Shown here one piece after another: positions 10,179 through 19,943 of a DNA stretch of 64,000 bases. The DNA lies in the NCBI GenBank assembly GCA_963556255.1, contig OY744608.1:33330154-33394153 (forward strand), in the 5' to 3' direction. A program made the position numbers and the translations under genes. Origin of the DNA: Allolobophora icterica (taxonomy: Eukaryota > Annelida > Clitellata > Crassiclitellata > Lumbricidae). The stretch's first letter is position 1. Each line of letters begins with the position of its first letter. A model generated the notes under the pieces. It saw only the letters and a program-made list of their open reading frames with translations, was not told where the DNA came from and made no database searches.

Positions 10179-11775
10179 TTAATAATTACTTTGGATCAGT
10201 TCTTACTAAGGAAAACACAAAAAACATACCAGAGCCAAAGAAACTATTCAAAGGGAGTGGAGGTCAGAGGCTGACAGAGGTTTATATCACTGAAGAGATG
10301 GTGGTGGAGATGTTGGGAAATCTTAAAGAAGATAAAACTCCAGGAATAGACGAGATACACCCGAAGTTTCTAAAGGAGGTGAGACATGAAGTAGGAGCCA
10401 TTCTGTCTGGCATATTCAATGAATCCATAAAGACAGGAGTTATACAGAGAGACTGGAGAGACGCCATCATAACACCATTGTTCAAGAAAGGGAGCAGGAG
10501 TGAAACCAGCAATTACAGACCGGTCAGTTTAACTTGCATCATATGCAAGGTGCTAGAGCAAATAGTCAAGGGGATAATGGTTGAGCATCTGAATAAAAAT
10601 GGACTAATTAACAACAGCCAGCACGGTTTCATGAAGGGACGATCCTGTTTGACCAACCTGCTAGACTTCTTCGAAGAGGTTTATGATAATATAGATAGGA
10701 GTAACTCGGTGGATTTGGTATATTTGGACTTTGCGAAAGCATTTGATAAGGTGCCTCACAAAAGTTAGCTCAGAAGTTGCAGGCATGCGGAATACAGGGA
10801 GTTCTACTCCAATGGATCATCAATTGGCTGAATGATAGGAGACAACGAGTACGAATTAAGGGTAAGAACTCAAGCTGGATTAATGTCACAAGTGGAGTAC
10901 CTCAAGGGTCAGTTTTAGGACCATTGTTGTTTGTAATATATATAAACGATATAGATGAAGGAATTATTTCGAAGATCTCCAAGTTTGCAGATGACACAAA
11001 ACTCTGTGCAAAGGTAAACAACGAAGAACAAGCTGGAGTACTAAGGGAGGACTTGGATAGATTATACAAATGGTCTGAAGATTGGAATATGCTTTTCAAC
11101 ATGGATAAATGTGCAGTCATGCATGTGGGAAGAAAGAACAGAGGTTTTGATTATGAAATGGGAGACAAGAAACTAAGAGCAACGGAGGAGGAAAAAGACT
11201 TGGGAGTCATAATTCATCAAAGTGCAAAACCATCAGGGCAGTACAGGGAAGCAGCTAATAAAGCAAATAAGGTTCTGGGACAGATCAGAAGAACGGTGGT
11301 AAGCAGAGATAAGAACATCATCTTGAACCTGTACAAAACTCTGGTGAGACCTCACCTGGAGTACTGTGTTCAAGTATTCAGCCCGTATTTGCAAAAGGAC
11401 AAGGAAGTGCTAGAAAAAGTGCAGCGGAGAGCAACAAGGATGATAAGAGGATTTGGAACTCTGACGTATGAGGAGAGATTGGAGAAGTGTGGATTAACAA
11501 CCCTGGACAAAAGAAGATGCAGAGGTGATTTAATTGAGACATACAAGCTGATGACAAATAAAGAAGCAACACCGTTCTCAAGATTTTTTAAGCTGGCCGA
11601 CAGAAGTGGATTACGAGGGCATAGATATAAGATCTTTAGGAAGCCAGAAGGCTCTGTCAAGCAAAGATTTTTCAGCAGCAGAGTAGTTAATGCCTGGAAC
11701 GAGCTGAGTGATGAGACGGTTTCAGTGGAGTCGCTCAACAACTTCAAGGCCAAGCTTGGGCATATAGGATATTAG
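10179..11775 (+). pseudogene. Reverse transcriptase of the CR1-type LINE
   Basis: Motifs in order: SNYRPVSLTCIICKVLE and GLINNSQHGFMKGRSC near 10505-10655, catalytic motif A VYLDFAKAFDKVPHK near 10718-10764, GVPQGSVLGPLLFVIYIND near 10893-10950, catalytic FADDTKL near 10985-11005, and the thumb and C-terminal region ending at 11775. One base is missing right after VPHK (about 10764), which moves the frame from 2 to 1. A second shift sits in the 5' part near 8450. Otherwise the enzyme is intact, so the copy is fairly young. Confidence 0.88.
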
Positions 11776-11850
11776 GACATGTATATAGTGGTGGTTCTCA
11801 CACAGGCTTTAGTCTTCTGAACTACCGTAAATCTCTGTTATGTTATGTTA

Positions 11851-12631
11851 TTTGCTCCAGTCTCAAAATGTTAGTGGAAACAATGCATAGACACGAAGGC
11901 TAGAAAATATAGATTTCTAATGTCCAAGTCTGGTCAAAATAAGAGAACTTGTCAGGGTTCTCGGTGCTGATGAAATTAGAGTACATCAAAGCTGTAAAAG
12001 TGTTCTGAAGTTAAAAAAATGTTTGAAAGTAGCAGCAGTTTTGAGGTTAAAGGAGAGAGTCGCGTCGAACAAGACTCTGAATAAATAAATAAATAGTAGA
12101 GGACGATATAAGTATACAGAAGAAGAGGAGCAGGAGAAGGAGGAGAAAAAGTAGGAGAGAGAAATAGGTCTGTCAACTGTAGCAGCTTGATAGGTCAACC
12201 TTGCCTTCATTAGTGGAGTTCAGAGTATTATGTACTTTTTCTTGAAATTATGCGAGCAGATGTTTCAAATTTTGCAATCAGAATTGTCGAATTTTGCGAA
12301 ATTATGCGATTAATATTATGAAAGTTCAAGGTCTTGCTGCTAGTAATTGAAACAAGGTATTAAATATGGCTAATTCATTTGGGCGTGACAGGCTTTTAAT
12401 TGAATTGTATACCTGGCCATTGACCTGGCCTATTCTTTACGCTCATTGACCAAGTCGGCAACGTTCAATAGTGCAATTATTGATTCAATTGGATCGCTTA
12501 ATTGCATTTCTGCATGGCTAATTAAACTAATAAAACACGTATGCCCTAAGTTACATTCGTCATAACCTTCAGAAACTCTGCCATAGTACAAGCTCTTTCA
12601 AGAACACACTGTCACAATACATATATACAGA
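11851..12631. other. No gene recognised
   Basis: A/T-rich, with a purine-rich stretch at 12110-12165 (gaagaggagcagg type) and an AAAT run at 12080-12095. No exon-family or RNA signal. Confidence 0.5.
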
Positions 12632-13530
12632 TCTCCCTTGTTGGATCCATTCATTCCCTGTCACATGATCTCCACTCTTGGATGTCATCAAATCGACTTA
12701 ACCTTAACTCTTCTAAGACCCAACTGATCTGGTTTGGCACTAAACAGCAACTTTCTAAACTTGATATCCCACTTCTGTCGTCAATATACCCTGCTTTTTC
12801 ATTTTCATCCAGTGTTCGGGATTTGGGTGTCACCCTTGATAGTACCCTCTCGTTTTCTGAACACCTCTCCCACCTGACACGTTCCTGTTTCTATCATCTG
12901 AGGCGTTTGAGGGCTGTAAGAAGATCAGTTTCTCCTTCAGTGTTCACTACTATGGTCCATGCCTTCATTTGCTGCCGCATTGACTATTGCAATTCATTGT
13001 TTGCTGGGCTCCCTAAAGCTCGCCTTTCATCTCTGCAGTCTGTTCTGAATGCGGCTGCCAGGCTCATTGCCCGTTTTCCTCGCTTCTCTCACATAACTAC
13101 CTTTATGACTGATGTACTTCACTGGCTTCCTGTTGCTTCCCGCATCCAATACAAGGTTCTTCTCCTGGTCTCTAGGACTCAACTGGGAAAAGCTCCTAAA
13201 TACCTCTGTGACCTAATGCGCAAACCTCTATCTGCTCTGTCTTCCCGCCCTCTTCGGTCTACTGACCGCTTTGATCTGCTTGTCCCTCGCGCAAGGACTT
13301 CGATGGCTCAGCATCGTGCTTTTGCCATCCTTGGCCCTTCCCTTTGGAATGACCTGCCCCCCTCTCTCCGTAGCAAGATATTGCTTGGGATCTCGCCTTC
13401 TTCTCTCCGCTGCCTAAAGACCTTTCTTTTCCCTCGGGGCTGACACGCTGGGAGCGCCTCTGAATAGTCTATGCTGTGAGAGGCGCTTTATAAATAATCA
13501 TATAAGATAAGATAAGATAAGATAAGATAT
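12632..13530 (+). mobile_element. L2/CR1-like LINE, C-terminal RT half plus 3' end
   Basis: One open frame from about 12640 to the stop at 13441-13443: SHDLHSWMSSNRLNLN, KTQLIWFGTKQQL, SVRDLGVTLDS, a CRIDYCNSLFAGLP block, VLNAAARLIARF, and the C-terminal ILGPSLWNDLP. It is followed by the 3' box (gaggcgctttataaata) and a (GATAA)n tail at 13503-13530. It is 5'-truncated; the polymerase motifs are absent. The open frame and clean tail suggest recent insertion. Same family as 32822-33185. Confidence 0.88.
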
Positions 13531-13651
13531 AAATATACAGTATATGTCACTTGAACATAGAATGCTTAAACAGACTGACATCAAATCTAGGGTTAAATCA
13601 AGCAGGCATCGGCTTAGAAGAAGACTGAGGTAAACTCTGTTTCCTCACAAC

Positions 13652-14055
13652 CAGTGGCGGCGCCAGACATTTTTTGTAACCAGGCATACTGACTCATACA
13701 AGTAACCAGTGCAGAGGGCGAGTTATGGAGAGCGTGGTAGCGCGAGCTTAAATGGTTACCATAATAAGATCGTGCTACCGTGCTTGCCATAAGTCGCCCC
13801 CAGCACTATTATAGTTGTCTATAGTCAGGAGGTCAGATGGGCGAAGCCCCCAGAAGCTGATCGCTTTTTGACATTTGTAATTGTAAAGCAAATTTTAACA
13901 TTTCAGTGAATTAAGTGAATTCATATCTCGGGATATTACAAATATGCCCGAACAAATTCTGGATAGGACAGAAATTCTGGCAGGGCATCGACCAGGGCAA
14001 AAGCTTTTTTACCAGGGCATTTTCCCTGGCGCGCCCTGGTGCAGCGTCCCCTCTA
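13652..14055. mobile_element. hAT-type MITE candidate
   Basis: CTCACAAC occurs at 13644-13651 and at 14056-14063, an exact 8-bp duplication. The left end is CAGTGGCGGCGCC. The right end read in reverse is TAGAGGGGACGCTGCACC, a poor but recognisable match. Several 'accagggca' words lie near the right end. A TGTA microsatellite begins just outside. Confidence 0.55.
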
Positions 14056-14075
14056 CTCACAACACATGTCTACAT

Positions 14076-14352
14076 ACGTACGTACATACGTACGTACGTA
14101 TGTATGTATACATGTATGTATGTATGTATGTATGTATGTATGTATGTATGTATGTATGTATGTATGTATGTATGTATGTATGTATGTATGTATGTATGTA
14201 TGTATGTATGTATGTATGTATGTATGTATGTATGTATGTATGTATGTATGTATGTATGTATGTATGTATGTATGTATGTATGTATGTATGTATGTATGTA
14301 TGTATGTATGTATGTATGTATGTATGTATGTATGTATGTATGTATGTATGTG
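14076..14352. repeat. (TGTA)n microsatellite
   Basis: About 270 bp of TGTA repeats, with TACG variants at the left edge. It abuts the 3' terminus of a minus-strand LINE fragment at 14353. Open in all plus frames, so it creates spurious Cys-Met-Tyr-Val frames. Confidence 0.97.
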
Positions 14353-15888
14353 GCTATTTATGCAGCGCCCTTTAAGAACCTCACAAGCTTACTAAGCATG
14401 AATATCTAACAGACCTGAATAGGACAAACAGACCTCAATAGATGTGATTTAAGACACTTTAAAATGTTTCCTGAGCTAAATGTGGAAGAATAGCACGTAT
14501 TTTAATTGAAGACTTTTCTAGAAGGACTAGGAGAAAGCGCCATGTGAGCGCATCGTCGTGCGGGAGCGCGGAACCATCAAGTATCCACGGGCCGCTGAAC
14601 GCAAAGAACGTCGATCAGGCTAGCTGAAGACTGCACCGCAGAACTCTCTGATGTTTTCTGGAGTCCCACCAAGTATCAAAGCTCTTCGCATGGGGATGAT
14701 CTTGAACTTAATACTGTCAGCGACCGGTCAATTAATACTGTCAGCGACTGGAAGCCAGTGCAACAACTATCGCATGTAGCTCGAAACTGGAAAGAAGTTA
14801 GCGACGATTCTGACAAAACAGTTACGGACGGACTGAGGCTGTTGTATCCAAACTCACGGGGTTACTGTACGAACGGAGTTTACAATAGTTCAGGCGCGTG
14901 GACAAGAGAAGCAGTGGCGTCAAAAAATAAATTTCGTCGTATGACAAATCTGACGGAGCTGGTAAGGCAGGATCGTCAGCTCTAAAAATTATATAGCGCA
15001 GAGTAACAAAGACATTGATCGATGGTCGCTTCAAGTTAAGTCGTTATTTTAAAAAACATAATTCGTTGAAGAAGCCAAGTTAAACTCCGAAATGGCAAAG
15101 AATTCGAAATTTAGGCTACGGTTGGTCAGCACGTTAGAAGAGAAGAGAGTCTTAAGTTTTGATATGAATGACATCACAGAACTAACAGAAACAATAGAAC
15201 TGGGTTCCATTCTATTGCAAAATGATCAATAACTGCACACTTGGTACTAGGCACAAGAAGAGTCAAAGCTTCAACTGATCTAGTGCAACATGTTGAGGGA
15301 TGAGGAGCATGGGACATAATAGGGCGACTGATTAAATGTATACACTTTGTCAATCATGTTCAGCATCTACACTCGTCCACGCGAAAGAAGTAAAGAAAAG
15401 AAAAGAAAAACTAATAATAATACGAAACAAGAGCTCTCGTAATCATTGCATTCGCTGCAATCAACTAGGAGTTCATTTAGTTGAGCAGACTTAATTAAGA
15501 GAGTCAATTACATTTTTGGCTGTTGACTTTTGCGAAAGAGGAGGAATTCCGTCTAGGACAGTGAGTAATCTAGACGTCTTTGGGGGGAATTTTCCCCCCC
15601 AGGATTGATGTTTCCCCCCAGAGGCCAGCAATATTATAATGTAGAGACCTTTTAGGGGAGGGAAATTCCCCCAGGATACATGGTTTTCCCCTCCGAGAGA
15701 CACGAAATCCTAAAAACCTTTTAGAGAGAGTAATTCCTGTAGGAAAAATGTGAAAAGTTGGACGGATGACTAAAAAAAGGTCATCAACTTTTTTGAAGAT
15801 GAAAATTTAAGAAAGTTTGGATGAAAGTTAAAACAAATTCTGAAAATCTTCCAAGTATGGTTGGTCCCCCCAGAAACCTTGTTTCCCC
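14353..15888. other. LINE 3' fragment, then sequence with no gene recognised
   Basis: 14353-14420 has the reverse of a LINE 3' box (cagcgccctttaagaacctc). Further on, 'aatactgtcagcgac' is repeated at 14711 and 14733. 15580-15720 holds inverted blocks of 'ggggaattttcccc' type. No exon or RNA signal was found. The minus-strand frames here are short and unrecognised. Confidence 0.45.
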
Positions 15889-16185
15889 CAGGGGCGGATC
15901 TAGACTTTTACTTTACGGGGGGCGATTTCATGGACGTCCAAGGTCAAATGAATTAGGCCTAAAATTAAACTACTTATCAAGTTTAAAGCATGTTTAAAGC
16001 AAGGGCGTGTAGAAGTAATATTCAAACTGCAGTCCGGTGCTGTACATGCGTAATAATAATCACACGACATTTATCCTGTAGCACAGTATAGCATATGAAA
16101 TTTTTAAATTTTAAATATAAAAAAATATTTTTTGGACTCTTAGGGGGGGCGATCGCCCCAATCGCCCCCTCTGGATCCGCCACTG
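15889..16185. mobile_element. hAT-type MITE, 297 bp
   Basis: Exact 8-bp duplication GTTTCCCC at 15881-15888 and 16186-16193. The termini are CAGGGGCGGATCTAGA and, read in reverse from the right, CAGTGGCGGATCCAGA. Subterminal G-runs with GGGGGGCGAT occur at both ends. No coding capacity. Confidence 0.88.
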
Positions 16186-16397
16186 GTTTCCCCTCCCAGA
16201 AGAGGGGGACTAGATTAAACACTGGTCTTAGGAAGATTTAGCAGTTTATTACCAGGAATACAGGACTGAACATCACTTAAAACAAAAGCAAGTAGTTGGA
16301 GAGCAGGACAAGCCGAGAAGTTTACAATACAATAAGCATACAAATGGCCGTGTATACAGAGTTACCAGCGTGTAGTGAACCGTGTATTGTGCTATGT

Positions 16398-17874
16398 TGT
16401 GTATGGTATATAGTGTATGGCAGCGGTTCTCAACCTTTTGAGACTCAAGGACCACTTATAAATTTTGTATCTCGGTCGTGGACCACCACTAAAAATTGTG
16501 CCAAAAAACAAATTAATACGAAATAAATTTTGCCATAAATCCTCATATTAGTAGTTTCACGCTGTCATCTAGCCGATTCTAGCGAATGAAATAAAACAAA
16601 AATTAAAAAAATGACAAAATTTATCTGTTTGCATGTTTTTAATTGTAAAAAATATAAATTGTAGACCTTGATCGCGGACCACCAGGCAGTTGGCCGCGGA
16701 CCACCAGTGGTCCGCGGACCACAGGTTGAGAACCGTTGGTGTATGGTATATAGTGTATGGTATATAGTGTATGGTATATAGTGTATGGTATATAGTGTAT
16801 GGTATATAATGTATGTATATAGTGTATGGTATATAGTGTATGGTATATAGTGTATGGTATATAGTGTAGGATATAGAGTGTATGGTATATAGTGTATGGT
16901 ATATAGTGTATGGTATATAGTGTATGGTATATAGTGTATGGTATATAGTGTATGGTATATAGTGTATGGTATATAGTGTATGGTATATAGTGTATGGTAT
17001 ATAGTGTATGGTATATAGTGTATGGTATATAGTGTATGGTATATAGTGTATGGTATATAGTGTAGGATATAGAGTGTATGGTATATAGTGTATGGTATAT
17101 AGTGTATGGTATATAGTGTATGGTATATAGTGTATGGTATATAGTGTATGGTATATAGTGTATGGTATATAGTGTATGGTATATAGTGTATGGTATATAG
17201 TGTATGGTATATAGTGTATGGTATATAGTGTAGGATATAGAGTGTATGGTATATAGTGTATGGTATATAATGTATGTATATAGTGTATGGTATATAGTGT
17301 ATGGTATATAGTGTATGGTATATAGTGTATGGTATATAGTGTATGGTATATAGTGTATGGTATATAGTGTATGGTATATAGTGTATGTATATAGTGTATG
17401 GTATATAGTGTATGGTATATAGTGTATGGTATATAGTGTATGGTATATAGTGTATGGTATATAGTGTATGGTATATAGTGTATGGTATATAGTGTATGGT
17501 ATATAGTGTATGGTATATAGTGTATGGTATATAGTGTAGGATATAGAGTGTATGGTATATAGTGTATGGTATATAGTGTATGGTATATAGTGTATGGTAT
17601 ATAGTGTATGGTATATAGTGTATGGTATATAGTGTATGGTATATAGTGTATGGTATATAGTGTATGGTATATAGTGTATGGTATATAGTGTATGGTATAT
17701 AGTGTATGGTATATAGTGTAGGATATAGAGTGTATGGTATATAGTGTATGGTATATAGTGTATGGTATAGAGTGTATGGTATATAGTGTATGGTATATAG
17801 TGTATGGTATATAGTGTATGGTATATAGTGTATGGTATATAGTGTATGGTATATAGTGTATGGTATATAGTGTA
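16398..17874. repeat. 14-bp satellite GTGTATGGTATATA
   Basis: About 80 copies to the right of the hAT MITE and a short remnant to the left. A variant pair of units (GTGTAGGATATAGA) recurs at about 16866, 17062, 17230, 17538 and 17720, at spacings that are multiples of 14, indicating higher-order duplication. One-base deletions ('tgtatgtatata') recur at about 16812, 17274 and 17388. The minus strand lacks stops, giving long meaningless Tyr-Thr-Ile-His frames. Confidence 0.95.
16421..16738. mobile_element. hAT (Charlie-like) MITE inside the 14-bp satellite
   Basis: Exact duplication GTGTATGG at 16413-16420 and 16739-16746. The ends are CAGCGGTTCTCAACC and, read in reverse, CAACGGTTCTCAACC, which match the typical terminus of Charlie-type hAT elements. 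A 'gcggaccaccag' palindromic block lies near the right end. Because the target duplication is satellite sequence, the element inserted after the satellite formed. Confidence 0.9.
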
Positions 17875-18112
17875 AGCAGGAGCGGGTCCAGTACAGAAAA
17901 CTCGTAGAATACCACAGTTCAAGACAGTTGTCGTCTAAATGAATTGATTTATGCGAACTGATTGAGTATGCGGGTGTAGGTAAGTTCGAACTGCCTGGCT
18001 TGCACTAGCAAAAGAGGACCAGACCAATGTTCGAGGCGATGAAGGATAATGCTATGATCAACGGCATAGAATGCGGCAAAACTTCCACTTTTGTAACAAA
18101 AATTCACGTGGA
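17875..18112 (-). mobile_element. LINE reverse transcriptase fragment
   Basis: Minus strand. An AFYAVDHSIILHRLEHW stretch (RT motif A region) lies at about 18090-18030. Near 17915-17880 is a degenerate GVPQGSVLGP motif, directly followed by the satellite. Frames are broken. The fragment is interrupted at its other side by the MITE at 18113. Confidence 0.7.
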
Positions 18113-18365
18113 CATGGGCGTGCGGAGAGGAAATATTAAAAAATAAAATCTTTTGATTATTATAATAATCACAACAGTCCCAACACGATTTTTAAATGCA
18201 AAAATAACACTTAATTATTTAGGTAAGTCCTTGGTCATTATTTATTTTTAAAGTTGTCACGTATTCTGTATTCATTCGTAAGGAAAAACGTCACTTTGCT
18301 CCCTCTAAAAAATTTTCCCCTACAAAAATGTCTTCCCCCTAAGAAAATTCCTGCGGACGCCCATG
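18113..18365. mobile_element. hAT-type MITE, 253 bp
   Basis: The flanks CACGTGGA (18105-18112) and CACGTGGT (18366-18373) match at 7 of 8. The termini are CATGGGCGTGCGGAGAGGAA and, read in reverse, CATGGGCGTCCGCAGGAATT. A/T-rich inside, no coding. Confidence 0.8.
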
Positions 18366-18508
18366 CACGTGGTTGCTATGCTGATGTCTCCTGCAGCACC
18401 TTGATGGTACTTTTCATGCTGTTCATAATCCGTTTTTTTTATTGATACTGCAATGTAAGTAATTTAGAACCTCACACAAAGTGGCTAAGCGTTTTCGTTT
18501 TTCTACAG

Positions 18509-18970
18509 CACTTTCATGCTTCTACTGCCTGAGAGGTGTTACTTCATTATGTGAGACACGAACACTGCATATCACAGTTGACAATATAATGAAGCTATAC
18601 ATAAACGGGGTAGAGAAGACTCCTCTTCCGAATGCTAACGACTGGACGAAAGCCGATAGCGTGCCCCTTCCTTGCGACACAAATGTAATAGCCGTAAAAG
18701 GAACTGACGAAGGTGTCGTCGCTGGAATTCTGGCTTCAACCGATGACGGTTTTATTCTGACCAATTCCTTGTGGAAGTGCACCAATGTCTACTACAAAGG
18801 ATGGCAGTTGGTTGACTTCGATGATTCGTCCTGGCCTTCAGCGTATGTCATTGCAATCCATCAGACTTCACCGTGGACGCTGGTGCCAGGGATCAGGACA
18901 GACGCCTACTGGATATGGACGCCAGAGTACAAAGGCGGAGATTTGGTTGTCTATTGCAGGAAAGATATAG
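18509..18970 (+). CDS. Exon E2: first known domain of gene B, divergent
   Basis: Phase 1-1 exon of 462 nt (154 aa). The acceptor is TTTTCTACAG before 18509 and the donor is G|GTAAGA. The N-terminal 20 residues are unlike the other copies and hold three extra cysteines (SCFYCLRG, SLCETR). The body then follows the family: VDNIMKLYINGVEKT, NDWTKADSVPLP with an additional Cys, VIAVKGTDEGVVAGIL, WKCTNVYYKGWQLV, DAYWIWTP, VVYCRKDIG. The right half is almost identical to E3 while the left half is the most divergent of all eight. It probably lies after the still unidentified signal exon of gene B. Fold and function unknown; a secreted beta-sandwich domain is inferred. Confidence 0.8.
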
Positions 18971-19499
18971 GTAAGATGCATGTTAGACTTTGTATTTCAT
19001 CGATAGTATTTAACTTTAAACAATTATTTTGATATAAATAAAAAAAATTAAACAAGATAATAAAATGTTTGTTGAACACAAAATTTCATGTACAACAGTA
19101 GAATTAATTTCTCTCAAACCATTTATTTTATCTGTTGAACTTAGACCAATTAATAGATGTAGCAAAATTATCTGCACAGCACCTGATGTCAAAAGATATA
19201 CTTGAAAAACACTTGAGTTACGGTACCATGGTTAGCTAAGTTTTATGGGTCTATGAAAAGACGCCATTCTGTAGGATAGTGAGTTGTTCCTGATTCTTCA
19301 ATCAAAATTCCATGCAGAACACAGACAATCCTGCATCTTGTAAAATGAAGACAAGGCCACATTTTTTCATTATAACGGACCGCGGACCTTTTTCTTTAAA
19401 GATTTACAAGGTCTATTACCAGTTACAAAATTTTTGCATATAGCAGAAATTGGAAATAATAGGAATGACTATGAAGAATGTTTCGGTTATACTTTTTAG
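18971..19499 (+). other. Intron between E2 and E3
   Basis: Only 529 bp, much shorter than the roughly 1.95-kb introns between other domains. The last 90 bases ('gcagaaattggaaataataggaatgactatgaa' type, abbreviated) match the sequence just before E4, E5 and E6. The first part is unlike the other introns. GT and AG borders are present. Confidence 0.7.
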
Positions 19500-19943
19500 T
19501 ATCATGCATTCCTTCTTTACCATGTCCGTCACGTAAACTGACCATCACGGTCGACAACATAATGCGCCTTTACATCGATGGGACTGAGAAGACTGGTCTA
19601 GCAAACGCCAATGATTGGACGAAGGCTGACACCGTTGAGCTACCGTGGACTGCTAGAGTCATCGCCGTTCAGGGAACTGACCAAGGTGTCGTCGCTGGAA
19701 TTCTAGCCTCAACCGATGACGGTTATATTCTGACCAATTCCTTGTGGAAATGCACCAATGTCTTCTACAAAGGATGGCAGTTGGTTGACTTCGATGATTC
19801 TTCCTGGCCTTCAGCGTATGTCGTTGGAATTCATCAGACTTCACCGTGGACGCTGGTGCCAGGGATCAGGACAGACGCCTACTGGATATGGACGCCAGAG
19901 TACAAAGGCGGACATTTGGTTGTCTACTGCAGGAAAGATTTAG
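19500..19943 (+). CDS. Exon E3: tandem-domain protein, gene B
   Basis: Phase 1-1 exon of 444 nt (148 aa), the standard length. The acceptor is TTTTTAG and the donor is G|GTATCA. Residue blocks: SCIPSLPCPSRKLTIT, DNIMRLYIDGTEKTG, NDWTKADTVELPWTARVIAV, GVVAGILASTDDGYIL, WKCTNVFYKGW, SAYVVGIHQTSPWTLVPG, DAYWIWTP, VVYCRKDLG. It has four cysteines (one more than most copies, in SCIP). Mosaic: NVFYKGW and VVGIHQ are shared with E4 only, while TADTVELPWTARVIAV-type residues are shared with E6. Confidence 0.85.

Larger units (their letters stand above)
8286..11850 (+). mobile_element. CR1-type LINE, nearly complete RT, split by a piggyBac element
   Basis: The coding region starts around 8300 (KRNLAKETNRKAIKEYEEKL), is broken by the piggyBac insertion at 8574-10178, and resumes at 10183 with NYFG and the reverse transcriptase. 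Removing the insertion and one TTAA puts EMLN and NYFG in one frame. It ends at a stop at 11773-11775, followed by a short 3' region and a (TTATG)n tail near 11835-11850. The domains fit the CR1/Jockey supergroup. Confidence 0.88.

Noticed and set aside
13915..14409. Cys-Met-Tyr-Val frames in three plus frames
   Set aside because: TGTA microsatellite. The same applies to GA, GAT and TCTG tract frames at 816, 27459, 62142 and 3576.
16569..17922. Two minus-strand frames of over 400 codons rich in Tyr, Thr, Ile, His and Pro
   Set aside because: They are translations of the 14-bp satellite, which has no stop on the minus strand. Repeat length not divisible by three makes all frames similar. No gene.
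17950..17985. GTAAGTTC donor-like site near 17977 as the first exon of gene B
   Set aside because: It lies within minus-strand LINE sequence, and the preceding codons do not form a signal peptide.
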